NCBI GenBank assembly: GCA_905331475.1
Contig: CAJNYU010001229.1
Coordinates: 1-64,000 of the forward strand
Source: Rotaria socialis
Lineage: Eukaryota; Rotifera; Eurotatoria; Philodinida; Philodinidae
DNA length: 64,000 nt
Reading direction: 5' to 3'
Part shown: piece after piece, positions 20,958-32,732 of the stretch
How positions within the stretch are numbered: the first letter of the stretch is position 1
Layout: each line of letters begins with the position of its first letter
Notes under the pieces: model-generated
The model's input: the letters and a program-made list of their open reading frames with translations, nothing else
Told to the model about the DNA's origin: nothing
Databases searched by the model: none
Program-made: the position numbers and the translations under genes

Positions 20958-22305
20958 TCTCGTACGAAGAAAACTGCTATAACTTCTAATACAAACGCAT
21001 TTAAATCTGTTTTTTACCTTCGCTTTATAAACGACGTTTTAAATAATTTTTTCGGCCTTTGTTGACATTATTTTGATAACATTATTTACACAATATTCGT
21101 GTGTTATGAGACTCTTGAAGTTGAATTCAACTAAAAGCATGTTTATATCATTGATAAAGATGATAAATACACTTATATGCAGTTTACGTTTATGAAGCTT
21201 ATTTTCTTTTCTTACAAAAGCTCTTGACACGAGCATTTCAATCAGCAATGGATCAAAGAATTTTCTCAGGAGGTATTCAAAGGAATCGTATCAATGAATT
21301 GAAAAGATAGCAAACAATTAATCTATTCTGATTTGTATAAGATGGATCTAAAATTACTTAGATTCTATGTATTATCGTCAACATCTCTATTTTCATTTAT
21401 GATAGTATAGAAAATGATAAAAGTTGATCAATTTCAGACGTGCCTTGTAGCTAGTAATGACATTTAACAGAATATGAGAGATAAAACAATATTTCAGCGA
21501 AATGCCTTTATTCTTATTTATTTTTTGATCAGCTAATACCTGGCTGGTCGTGGGAACTTTATCAGATGTAATAAGTCAATTTTCAAAGATGACATTTACA
21601 TTTACTCATTAAACAAAAATTGTAAGTACACAATTCATGTGTGACAATGAGTACAAGTGCAAGACCAAATATAATTACTTTTGAAAATATCAGTGCATTT
21701 TTTAAAGAACCAGTAAAATAGTTCTTTGTGCTTACGTAGTACTTTTTCTACTACCTGATGACATTCTTGAACAATTCGATAAACTTAAAAAGCATTCTTA
21801 TTAATTTATAGCGTAATTTGTTCCCGCTCTTTATTTTTATTCTATGATGATAGGTATAAAACAATACATCTCTGCTTTCCATCCTTTATATTTATTGTAT
21901 AAGTTTTGATTTGCATAAATCTCAAAGAAGACAATAATTTGAAGATAATATCATGCGGAAAGATTTGAACAAAACTGTGTAATAGACCTTTATGATGTGA
22001 AGGCTAATTCATTTAACAAATAAGTACTTTTGATAAAATTTATTTTTATTCATTTCCAGAAAAGAAAACAAGAAATAAACATACACTGATATTCGCCACA
22101 GTACTTTTTTCTATCATGTTTTGAATTTGATAAGCGAACAACATCGAAATAATGTTCAAGACGAAAAAAAAATCAATGCATAAATAGTTGTCAAAAAATC
22201 TAGAAGAAGTGGAATTAAAAGCAGAAAACACATTGCGTGTATAGATGGATGAATAAAGCACAAAATTAGATGATTTATCACCGGTCTATGTTATTAGAAA
22301 ATACG
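20958..22305. other. Intergenic region between AprA-like and zinc-finger genes
   Basis: About 1.35 kb, AT-rich: promoter side of the AprA-like gene (-) and 3' side of the zinc-finger gene (-). Short minus-strand frames at 21039-21248 and 22046-22261 show no domain and are not called. No mobile element was recognised. Confidence 0.5.
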
Positions 22306-25300
22306 CTACGATTCATTGAGTTCATCTTTAACAACAGCAGATGTATTCTTTGTTCCAAAGTCATGTTGATTTCTCGTTTGTTCATGATTATTGTTCAACG
22401 TTTGTTTGGCTGCTAAAGGATTCATTGCTGTTTCAATAGTTTGAAGAAATTTGGCAGCTGATTCAGGATCAGTAGGTAACGAAAATGATGATTGACCTTG
22501 TTGTTGAAGTGTAGGTGAAAGCCAAGCAGCTTGCGATGCTAAATAATACGACCATGCTAATAGAAATCGATAATCTGTTGAGGCAGTCTCTCGTGGATTG
22601 TTAGATGAAATAGTAGACAATTGTAAGTTGGCTGGTTGGGCTAATTTTACTGATGGAGCAGGGGCTGGTGGAGGAGGAGGAGGATGAGGAGGAGAAGTCG
22701 ATCGTTCACGTTGCATAGAATGTTCTGTTGGAATATCTATTTTATTCTGTTGATTTTGTACTGATTTTCCATTACGTGAAGGGATTTTGACACGACGAGT
22801 ATCAACCAATTTAAATTGATTCTTTTCATCGTCTCGTTTAGCACGATTAATATAATACTTAGTGATATCAGCTTTGTTTTGAATGAAGTTACGTGCCATG
22901 CCAGTATGTTTATATTTAATATGATACGTAGCAGCGTAACGTGTATAAATTTCCTCGCCACAATAGCCGCATCTAAAATAATACAAGCAGAACCGATCAA
23001 ATCATGGTTTTCTCGTATTATCTCGCGAAAAGATTAAATCATTAGTTACATCATATAAGTTGTGTTCTCTATAAGAAGTAATTAGTTTTGAATCCTTTTT
23101 ATTTGACTTTCTAAAATAATAGACATTTTCTAGTGAAATTTTGGATGCTTAACATTAACTTTTCGTACGTGCATGATATGTGAACATTGTATCACCTGAC
23201 AGAATACTACGAGTTTCGACGCTAATTTTAATATCATGGTAATCATGTTCACGTCTTGTTATTAGTCTAAAAGATTGTCTACAATTTATACAATTAATCT
23301 AACGTCCACAGAATGATAGACTTAAAAATCAGCTGAAAAGGTGGAGATATTCTCATCTTTGGATAGTTTCACTATTTACGAATTACTTCGATAATTTGAC
23401 TGCTGAGTTGTAAATAATTTTTTCGTTATTTTTAAGACATTGGAATTTTAGATGTAAACAAACTTCACTAGTAGATTTATTTTGAATGAAAATAAAAGCA
23501 AATAAATAATGTGTAGGCCACTCTTATCGTTAAACAACATCACACAAAAAGATTAGCTGCTATCTTGCACTTATTCAATGTTGATTTATTGAAATTCAAT
23601 TCTTTTGATCAAGGTCTTGAAGTAAGTTATAATTAGTCAGCCTTAGAGAAATAATAGGTAGTCTAATTACGATTCTACTATCAATCATTGTCTAAAAATA
23701 AGTTTTAGCGATCGCTTCATAGGATGGACGATATGATCCCATAAGAAAAATCTCTGCAGATAAATTCTCAGTTGCAGCAAATAAAAAACTGAAATAATAT
23801 CAAGACACCACGGCAGGTCTGACATAAAAACAAATTCTATTTACATAATTTCTTGGCAGTCTTGATCAATACATTTTCAAAGAATAAATACAAACGCTAA
23901 ATATTTACCATACTCAATCATTGAAAAAGATCAACTCATATCCTATAAATTAGTTTGAGAATGTAATAAATTAGATCTCATTATCCTGTTGAAAAATTAA
24001 TTTATTTGAAATCAATTCTCCCTCGAAGGATTAAGGTAATTTTTTTTCTACATGACTTGAACGATACTACAATCATTGAAATGTTTAAACTTTATGTTTA
24101 TAAATCAGTAATCAGAATTACATGTAACTGAAACAGGAATTCACATGATATCCATGTAAAAGAATTTGAACGCTTCGTTTTTCTCGACTAATTATCATTA
24201 TAAACTAGGATACAATAAAAATATAAATGAATGGGTTAAGTAGGGGTAAATAGTATTTTATTCAATAAAAAAAGAATTTTGGAAAGTCGTCCACAAAAAG
24301 AAGGTCTTTATCTAATGAAATTGCAAGTAAATTTCACTTAAAGAATTAACTGCTCTTCTGAATAAATGCCTGGTGCAATTTTCGATAAATCAAACATGAG
24401 AGTGGGATACAAAAGGGCGGAATATCCCAATATGCGAAGTTTGTTTCATAAAAAATATTGATCTTTACAAGAGAATTTCACATACACGTGTCATTTATGT
24501 TTATCTTTAGCTATATGTACATAATGATTTCCTTTGTAAGATCAAACAATATTTTTTTATAAAACATAACTAATAAATGAATAAATGGAGCCGGATATTT
24601 GTATTTATTCTAAGGAATAAACTCAAGAACAAAACGATAGTCAATCGACTGAAAAGATCAAAGTAACTCACTTGTATGGTTTTTCATTGGTATGTACATA
24701 TACGTGATCTTCCATACTTGGTCGATGGTTTGTTGTATATGTACATAATGTACATGCATACCTGTTTATTTAATAAAGTGTTTTGATAATGAAGATATTT
24801 ATAAGAAAACTTTTACTTACTGTTTATCAGGCTCGTATAATGAACCAAAATACTGTTTAGGACGATTGTAGACAAGAAGATATTCTGACTCATCTAAAGA
24901 TAATCATATACACATGGAATAAATTTTGCAATTCTTTAAAATTCTAACCGTCAGAGTCAGATTCTTTTTTATAAGTTTTAGATGAAGATTCAATTGTAGG
25001 AGTAGATGATGGTGATAATTTGAATTTGAGTGTGGGTGATGATTCACAAATACTTGATCTTGTTAATTGTTCATTGTCATCATCTAGAATATCCGATGTT
25101 GGTAAAAGCATAGATTCAAAATTATCTGCGCCGTATATTTCATCACTCGCTGGTGATAATTGATTTCCATCATCAATTATTGTTTTCAATGATATAGCTA
25201 CACCATTAATGGGCGCTGATTCACTGTCATACTGATTTGAATGACGTTGTTTTTTTATTTGTGGTTCTTGCATTTTATTTGATAATGCTGACATGTCTGA

Positions 25301-25795
25301 ACTATTTAAATCACGATAAAAATCTTGTTCACGAACACGATTTTCAATAATTTTAACCTCCATATTCGGATGGCAAAGTTCAATATGTACCATAATTGTT
25401 GATTTTGTCGTCGATTTATGACCACAATATGCACATGCATATGGTGTTAAATCCGTATGACGATAGATATGATTTTGCATCAATGATGTTGATGGTGCTT
25501 TATAATCACAATGTTTACATTGAAAACGTAGTGGTCGTTTATTTGTTTGTTGACCTTTAGTTGTTATTGGTGATGAGGAAATAGATGTATGTAAATCTAA
25601 CATTCGTTTACCAGTTAAAATAGTTTGTTGCGATGAAATAACTGATGATGCAGAATATGAGGATGACGAGGATGAAGATGTTGTTGACGATGGTGGTGAA
25701 AGTAATACAAGTAAACTTTTTTTTATACTTAAATCAAGTACTTCATTACCATGATCATTTGCATCTTCATCGTCTGTTATACTTTGATTTATCAT
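22306..25795 (-). CDS. C2H2 zinc-finger protein with four dispersed fingers
   Basis: Four exons on the minus strand: 24949-25795, 24821-24893, 24672-24761 and 22306-22972. Phases agree and the product is 558 aa. Fingers: ZF1 (aa about 93-113) CKHCDYKAPSTSLMQNHIYRH; ZF2 (121-142) beginning CAYCGHKSTTKSTIMVH; ZF3 (about 310-330) CTLCTYTTNHRPSMEDHVYVH with linker TNEKPYK; ZF4 beginning CGYCGEEIYTRYAATYH. ZF1-2 form one pair and ZF3-4 another, separated by about 170 aa of Ser/Asp-rich sequence. EVLDLSIKK (aa 18-26) resembles a CtBP-binding PxDLS motif, which would fit a repressor; this is inference. The C-terminus is Pro- and Gln-rich. The last intron, 1.7 kb, falls just before ZF4. A splice acceptor lies directly before the ATG, so a 5' UTR exon exists upstream. 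No orthologue name is assigned. Confidence 0.85.
22973..24671 (-). other. 1.7-kb intron of the zinc-finger gene
   Basis: Bounded by a GTGAGT donor (complement 24666-24671) and a TTTTAG acceptor (complement 22973-22978) on the minus strand, joining AA|A within Lys. It is much longer than other introns of this gene (about 55-60 bp). I see no gene, mobile element or strong repeat in it. Confidence 0.65.
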
Positions 25796-28700
25796 GATAA
25801 TCTAGAATATAACGAATTTCTATTAATGACTAATTTAAATGCATACAAACTATGGCAGAGAAACATCGTATATTCTTCGCCTTCGTCTGTTTTTCTTATA
25901 CGATTATAATCTACTACCGCTGCTACTCTGTATACAACCGTATTTTATTTTTTATTATACTCATGCGCCTGTTTTGTTTACTCAGTTTAGCAAACAAGAC
26001 CTGACGCTTTCTTCTCTTTCTTCTTTTTTTCCTACTTAAAATTGAGACTCTTACTCGTTTCTATCGATATACATTACAAAAATATACTGGTTTACTTCTC
26101 CACTTTTCTATGTAGCTATAGATCTATTTGAGTGCATGTAAAATTGTGAATCGCAAATATATTTCAGAGAACGAGAAAGAGAACAAACTTTTTTAAACGA
26201 TATCTATGTGATATAGACAAATCTGTCAATGTTTACATAAGTAAATATTGAACAATTGCTAATAAACATCATCTAACGAAATGTTTTACCTTTGAATTAA
26301 TACGAATTAGGTGACGAAGAAGAACAAAAGCAATAGGATAAGCAATAACAATGAGTAAATAAACTTTCATAGACAATAATGTTTCAATGAACTTGACAGA
26401 TGTTTACATAATAGAATCAGATTTATAAATATTTATAAAATTTAGTTTTTCTTCTTTGAAAAACAACACCACACGTAGAGAGGAAAATAATTCTTGGTAT
26501 TTATTTATAAATCGTGATAAAACAACATAGGTTTTTCATATACAGAAAAGCAGCACCATCAGGTACTGTTTACTTCTAGTAACTTATATATTGTGCGTGT
26601 GCAAATATTATCCAATACTATATCCTCTTCGTTTCTTTTTTTCCATTAAAAACTCTAGTAAGAAAATACTCATTGAAATAGTTCAGCTTGAAAAAAAACC
26701 GGACGGAAAATTTTTTTAAATAACATACCTATGTCAACTATCTACTAAACGAATATTGCCGTCGACTTTTTTCTTACTCGGTATTATTGTCACTTCAATC
26801 GAATACATATAGAACAGAGCGATATCTCTCTTCCTCTTATTCTCTCGTTCTCATTTTTTTATTCTTTTACCAATTCAACAAGATTTTTATAGAAATATCC
26901 ACTTTTTTCTTCTCTCTGTTTGATAAAGCTTTGTGTAAATTGTTCTCTCTTGCTCTCTTTGTGCTGATGCTGTTTGAAAAAGGCAGATGGCGTCTCTCCT
27001 GTGTGTGCTTATGCGTGTTTACTCCCTCTTTCTCCTTCATCGTCGTCGTCATTTAAATATTTTGAGTTAAGAACATGAATGATGAAGAGAAGTGTAATCC
27101 GTTGATGACGACTATGATCAAATTTCGAATATATAAGAGCGCACGCGCATATTCTATAAATCCTCACTCTTTGTTTATTTTTTATCAAAAGTTTGTTGTG
27201 CCAATAATTACTTTTATCAAACGAATGAAGAGCGACAAAAAAAAGCATGAGTGAGTTATTTGAGAACTTGTCATCCGTTGCTGGTGCACACACTCATTTT
27301 ACTAGTTTAAATTTATATTGGACGATAAGAGAGAAAAAAAGAACTATGATTTAATTTAATTGATAAGAAATTTTTTTTATCATAATCGATCATAAAATAA
27401 ATACTTTTCGAAAGGTAATGTATGTTATATACTTACCCAATAAATAGTCCTAATTCATCTCATTACAACACATCGATTTTAAATGCAAGCAAATGACTAA
27501 TGTCATCGGATGACGTGTCTATACATTGACATTATATTAGAACCTTGCTTGCTCTTTCTCTCTTTACAAAGAAAAGACTCAAACATACACATATACAAAA
27601 TCAAACAATTCATTCGCTTTTTTTTAAAGGAGATCAGATGATCACTATCACAACGATTTGAACTTGCTGTGAAGCATATGTGATGTCATTCAATGCATAC
27701 ACATATGTAAATAGACGACTGACACAATAAAATACTTTTTCGATTGCAATATATATTGTTATCTGTATATCGAGTATAACAACGGAGCATTTTTCCTGTT
27801 TACTTGTATAGCCACCCTATCGTCTGTAAATAATAGGGGCGACAAAGACTATGGATGTAGAAGAAGACATCAAATCAAACGACAAAAAAAACGAGAAAGT
27901 GTACATATGGTGATAAAAAAGCTAAAGTGGATGAAAGAAAGGCGAAAGAAATAAAAACCAAACAAAAGAGAAAAAGAAAGACAGAACGAGGCGTCGAAGA
28001 GTAATGAAACGAATCTCGAACATTGGCAATTATGATTATGTCCACAATCGATCAAGATCTTTCACAATGTTAGTTTTTCTTTAATAGAATTTAATAATTA
28101 AAATCATTCAAAGCACAAACACTTTTTAAATATTACTGCTAAATTACTTGACAAAATACACTATTTTTACTATATCAGTGCTGTCGATATATGTATGTCA
28201 AAAGCGAATTGATTAGCTGAATTTTATCAGAACTAAAAGATAAATATGATTTATACTGTACTTGAATAAAACTGAATCTCTGGATAAGGATCAATGAAAT
28301 ATTTCGAATTTCGATTCTGATGACATTCGATCTGAGTTATACTAATTTATTTGCATCTATGCTTTTACTCAAGAGAATATCACATCATCAAAAGTGACAA
28401 TATTTTGATGATTCATCGAGTATATCATACGCTGAATTCTTCAGAAGGTACACCAGTAGTTTCTTGGATTAAGTAGCCTATTTTTCTTTTTGATGAAGAA
28501 ATTCAAAATGAATATTTAAAACAATAGCTCTATATCATAAAGAAAAATATAAAGGAATTTTTTTTTTGATTCACTATATTTTTAAGACGAACACTCGTCG
28601 ATTATTTTTTTCTCTCGTTATTTAATTCTGTTGAATATCATTTAAAAATATTATTTTTTCTATGTCAGTTTAATGTGCTATACGCTTGAGCTTTTTTTAA

Positions 28701-30151
28701 TACTATGTTAATTTGGTTATATTTCTAATTTTATATTTACAATTGTTGCTCTAATAAAAGATTTAATTGATATTATTAAAACATCGATTTGAACTGCTTT
28801 AACATGTTAATATTTGTATCAATGTTGATTTTAGGTCGTTTTTTGACTGTTTACATTTCAAAAGAACGAAAGCATTATGAAAAATAGCTTGATTTTAAAG
28901 ACTGCGCTCGTAATTTACATTAACAATATGATATTGTGTGAGAAAAAAATCCAGATTTTCTTTTTGATCCGATAAAAAATGAATGATTTTTCGTTCAAAT
29001 TCATCACTATAGACGGATTAGTTTCTATTGATTTTGAGGAATCGAATAATAAAGCTTCATTTTTCTTGTGTCATTACATTGGCTAATACTTCGTTTTTTA
29101 AATTTACTTAGCCTTAATGTTTTCATTTGTGATTAAGGTAATGCTGCAGGAGCAATTGAAAAGGAGCATAGCTGCTTACATTTTTGAACGATGATTGCTC
29201 ATTGATTTTTGATTGAAAATTTTGCTTATGCAGAATTATGTTGCATACAATTAGTTTCGACGAAAATCCTGAGCCAATTTTTATATTGAGACCTTCTATG
29301 CTTTTCAATTCTAAGATTCTCAGCAACTGAGAAAAAAACTAGCGAACAGTACCAACAATTGTCAACGATCTAACTAGCGAATCTTTTGAGGCTTCCATTG
29401 AGAAAAGTTCATGCTCAAGAGATCAAGAACGAAATAGCTTCCGAGCCATATAAAAGCGTGAATGGCTTAAGGTTTAACTTTGCAGAATAATCAATAACAA
29501 AGCTTTTGGCCGTATCAATTCATATATGTTGTGAATAAAATTAGAATTTTTCCAGAAGTTTCAGTCAAATTTAAAATTTGACTCAATTTTAGGGTGTGGA
29601 ACAAATTTATTGGCCAGTTAAATCAAAGGTTAGAGTAATAGTTACGTCAAAATAAGAAAACACAGCAGTAGCATGAACAGTATTTTGCGAATAGCAATAA
29701 GTAGATTAGAAGAGAGAGTATTCCGTAAAAATGAAATCAGTTCAACATGCAGAAGAAAATTAATTAGACTTTGCCAATTGATTGACTATCTTTCAAATAC
29801 AACTATGATCTGCTAGATATTAATTACTATACATATTCTGTATGACTATGATGAGGATAAACAGCATATACTAGCTTCGCATTTTAGCTCGAGAGAAAGT
29901 GTAATGAAGAAGTTTACGTTAAGTCTAATGCTTTTTTCATTTTTATCCATGGACTCCATGGTTTTATATGTAGAGATTGTATTTTATTGCATTGATTTAC
30001 GAGTTAACAAATCATTTTTTAAATATTTTTCAAAAATAAATTCGAATTCTTGAATAAGCATAATATTTATTTGTAATTCATAAAGGATAAGAAGTAATTG
30101 ATTATTTTAAGTTAATGAAGCTTTTATAACGAGCTTCTTTTAAATTTCTTT
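25796..30151. other. Large non-coding flank, probably 5' region of the zinc-finger gene
   Basis: About 4.35 kb without a supportable gene. A splice acceptor (TATATTCTAG on the minus strand, about 25803) abuts the zinc-finger start codon. A strong minus-strand donor GTAAGTATA lies at 27431-27436, so a 5' UTR exon may end at 27437, with a 1.6-kb intron. Frames at 26787-27056 (+) and 27009-27293, 27870-28055 and 29123-29326 (-) are low-complexity (T/C-rich tracts) and unsupported. Confidence 0.45.
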
Positions 30152-32732
30152 TTAAAATTCTACACTTTCACATTCATCAAGAGAGATGATTGCTTGTTCA
30201 TTATTTGAAAATGGTAATAATTGCAATTCTGTTTGCTCAGATAAAGTAGAAACACAATCAAAAAATGCATCGTCCCCTTCTTGATTAGTCTGATAGCATA
30301 AGTCATTATCATAATTTTCAGATTCTATGGACACAAGAACTTGAATATCTTTTGGTTTGATTTCATCAGTAACAATTAAACCAGCCGAAACTTCTATCGC
30401 AGGTGGTAATTCTTCGTCACTTGATTGCTGACTTAAACATGGTGATAATAACGAAGACTTTGGATTCGGTGATTGATCCGTGAATGGAATATTGGTACCA
30501 AAAAAACGTTTAGCTTCTTCATCTAGATCAATAAATTTTGCAGGATTAAAACGTGAATCAACATAAAGATTAATATTCTCTTTTTCTCTAATATTGACAA
30601 GATGTCGTGCTTGACGTTCAATAAATGGCGCAGATATTAATTGTTTTCTCCTCTTTTTTTTATCATGTACCTAAATGAGAAACAAATTTCACAAATTCGT
30701 AAAAGATATGATATTTTAAAAAGTTTCTTAATGCCTTTGAATTTTAGTGATTGAGTACCCAACGCAGTGCTCAAACAAAGTTAGGTAAATAAAGCAAAAA
30801 TTTAATAAATAAAGGAAATTTTAAGAAAACAAAGACTTTGAATCACATTAAAAAAGTTATCGTTTTCTGTTTACAAATTTCCAATAGATAGTGTAAGAAG
30901 AACATTTATCTATGAGAAATGTTTAGAAGAAAAACCTAACTGATTCAATTAGAAAAGGCTGCCAGTAAACAATTTTATTTTTGAGTCAGTGAATTTTCAG
31001 ACATGCTGTTTTCCACAACACGTAGTGTTTCGTGCAAGAGAACTATTATTTCAGGCATTCATCTATGAACTACTTAAAGTTTAATTAATCAAACTGAATA
31101 CAATTTTATCAATGATTCACACGATAATTGGTGAGTAGAGCAGAAAAGCATTCAAACCATATGTTGTTTGTGCACATGGCTATTCAGCCAGGGATGAGTT
31201 GGAATTATTCTCAGTTTTGATAAATCTTTTCCTTTTTTCTCCTCGAAGAAAGAAGTTTCATATCTTTTTTAATTAATCACAATGATGGGTCGAGGGTTTT
31301 GGTAATGTAAAGTAATCATGATGATGGAACATGTTCTGAATCTCAATGAAAAATCATATCGACTTGATTTCTGGGAATTTTTCTACTAATTAGGTAAATC
31401 AAAAAAATTCGAAGGAAATCTCTAATTGCCTCAATAGATCACACTTAAATCTTTCATTGATCATGAGCTATATCCTCAGTTTCTTTTCAAAAAATGATAT
31501 GTGATAACTATGAGTAAATATTTCATATTCTGTTATACTAAATTAATATCTACAGAGGAAACAATAAATCTTACACATGATATTGATTTTGTTTGATGCT
31601 CTTCTATTTGTGCTATTAAGTTTACATCAATTTCCTTTAGTTTGTTATTAATTTCATCATTATCATCTTGACAATCATTTGTTAATGAATTCGTTCGATC
31701 ATATGCAGCTATTTCTCTACGAGCACCCAGTAGATTTTTTATTAACCGACTTTGATAATTTTCTCCATCCAATGGAGATGATTCTATCGCGGATAGCTTC
31801 GAACTTTTGCCCGTAATACTTTGTTTAAGTTCATGTACCTCTTTTCCTATTTTTGTTAAACCACGTTGAGTTCGATATTGAATTTTTTTATGTCGAAATG
31901 GTTTATGTTGTATGAGAAGAGTTTCTGTTGGAACTATTTTCTTAACATGAAGTAAATCGAAATCATGTGGTTTCACTATATCTGTATATGGATAAGAAAA
32001 TTTTTTCTTATCATGATTATGACCATTTGGTGATTCTAGCAAATGTTCCATTTTAATGTTATCAATTTTTGCTAGTGTACGTTTCTCAAATGATAAATGA
32101 GGTAAACTAGTAACACGATGTTCGGATATATTTGATAAAGAATCATCTGTTTTTTCTTGACCAACTTGATAATGGTCAACTGTTATCTCTGGTTCATCTT
32201 TTCCCTTTGTAAATAAAACTCTTCCTAAAATTTGACTCGATCGATAAACATCATCTTCAGAAGTACTTGAGTTAGATCGCTGAAACTTTTTTTTTAATGC
32301 CATACGTATTTTATGAGGTTTTTTCATTAATTTATTCATTGTATTTGAATTAGTATTATTGTTATTAATTACTACTGGAGGATCTACGAATGGTGAAAAT
32401 GCGAAAAATTCTGCTGCGTCGCTTTCTAACATGAGATTTGTTTTAATTTGATCATGTCGACTGTTCATACGTAGGTTTTTTCTTGAGGAAATAATGGTAT
32501 TGTCATTGTCATCGTCTTCACCCTCATCGTTATCGGAATACGCAGATGAGCTAGAATTAATTGATGTAGAATCGTTATCTAATTCGTTTACATCACGTCC
32601 GATGTTTGATTGATTTTGAAATTGTTTTCCAAATATTGAAGTTTGGCGAGCATTGGCTGACATACTGGACTTGCTATTGTCAATTATTAATTCAGGTAAA
32701 GTCGGTACATTGATAAGAAAAGCTCTAGCCAT
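30152..32732 (-). CDS. Unrecognised Ser/Asp-rich basic protein, two exons
   Basis: Two minus-strand exons, 31575-32732 (386 codons) and 30152-30670 (172 codons plus stop), joined in phase 0 (SISC|VHDKKKRRKQ) across a 904-bp intron with donor GTAAGA and acceptor TTTAG. The product is 558 aa. I do not recognise it. It is hydrophilic with no signal peptide or membrane segment. Visible features: an acidic Asp/Glu run near aa 65-80, a basic patch KKPHKIRMALKKKFQRS, then the stretch ILGRVLFTKGKDEPE whose RVLF matches the RVxF docking motif of PP1. Further on are a Lys/His-rich middle (HKPFRHKKIQYRTQRG), KEVHELKQSITG, and after the junction RQARHLVNIREKENINLYVD and FNPAKFIDLDEEAKRFFG. The C-terminus is acidic. 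PP1 binding is speculation from a four-residue motif. A likely acceptor (GATATAG) lies just 5' of the ATG, so an untranslated exon may exist. Confidence 0.72.
30671..31574 (-). other. 904-bp intron of the unrecognised protein gene
   Basis: Bounded by GTAAGA (complement 31569-31574) and CATTTAG (complement 30671-30677) on the minus strand. Frame and composition are coding-like on both sides and not inside. Nothing else was recognised. Confidence 0.6.

Noticed and set aside
26787-27293. Frames on both strands in the zinc-finger upstream region
   Set aside because: T/C-rich low-complexity tracts produce open frames on both strands; none is coding-like.
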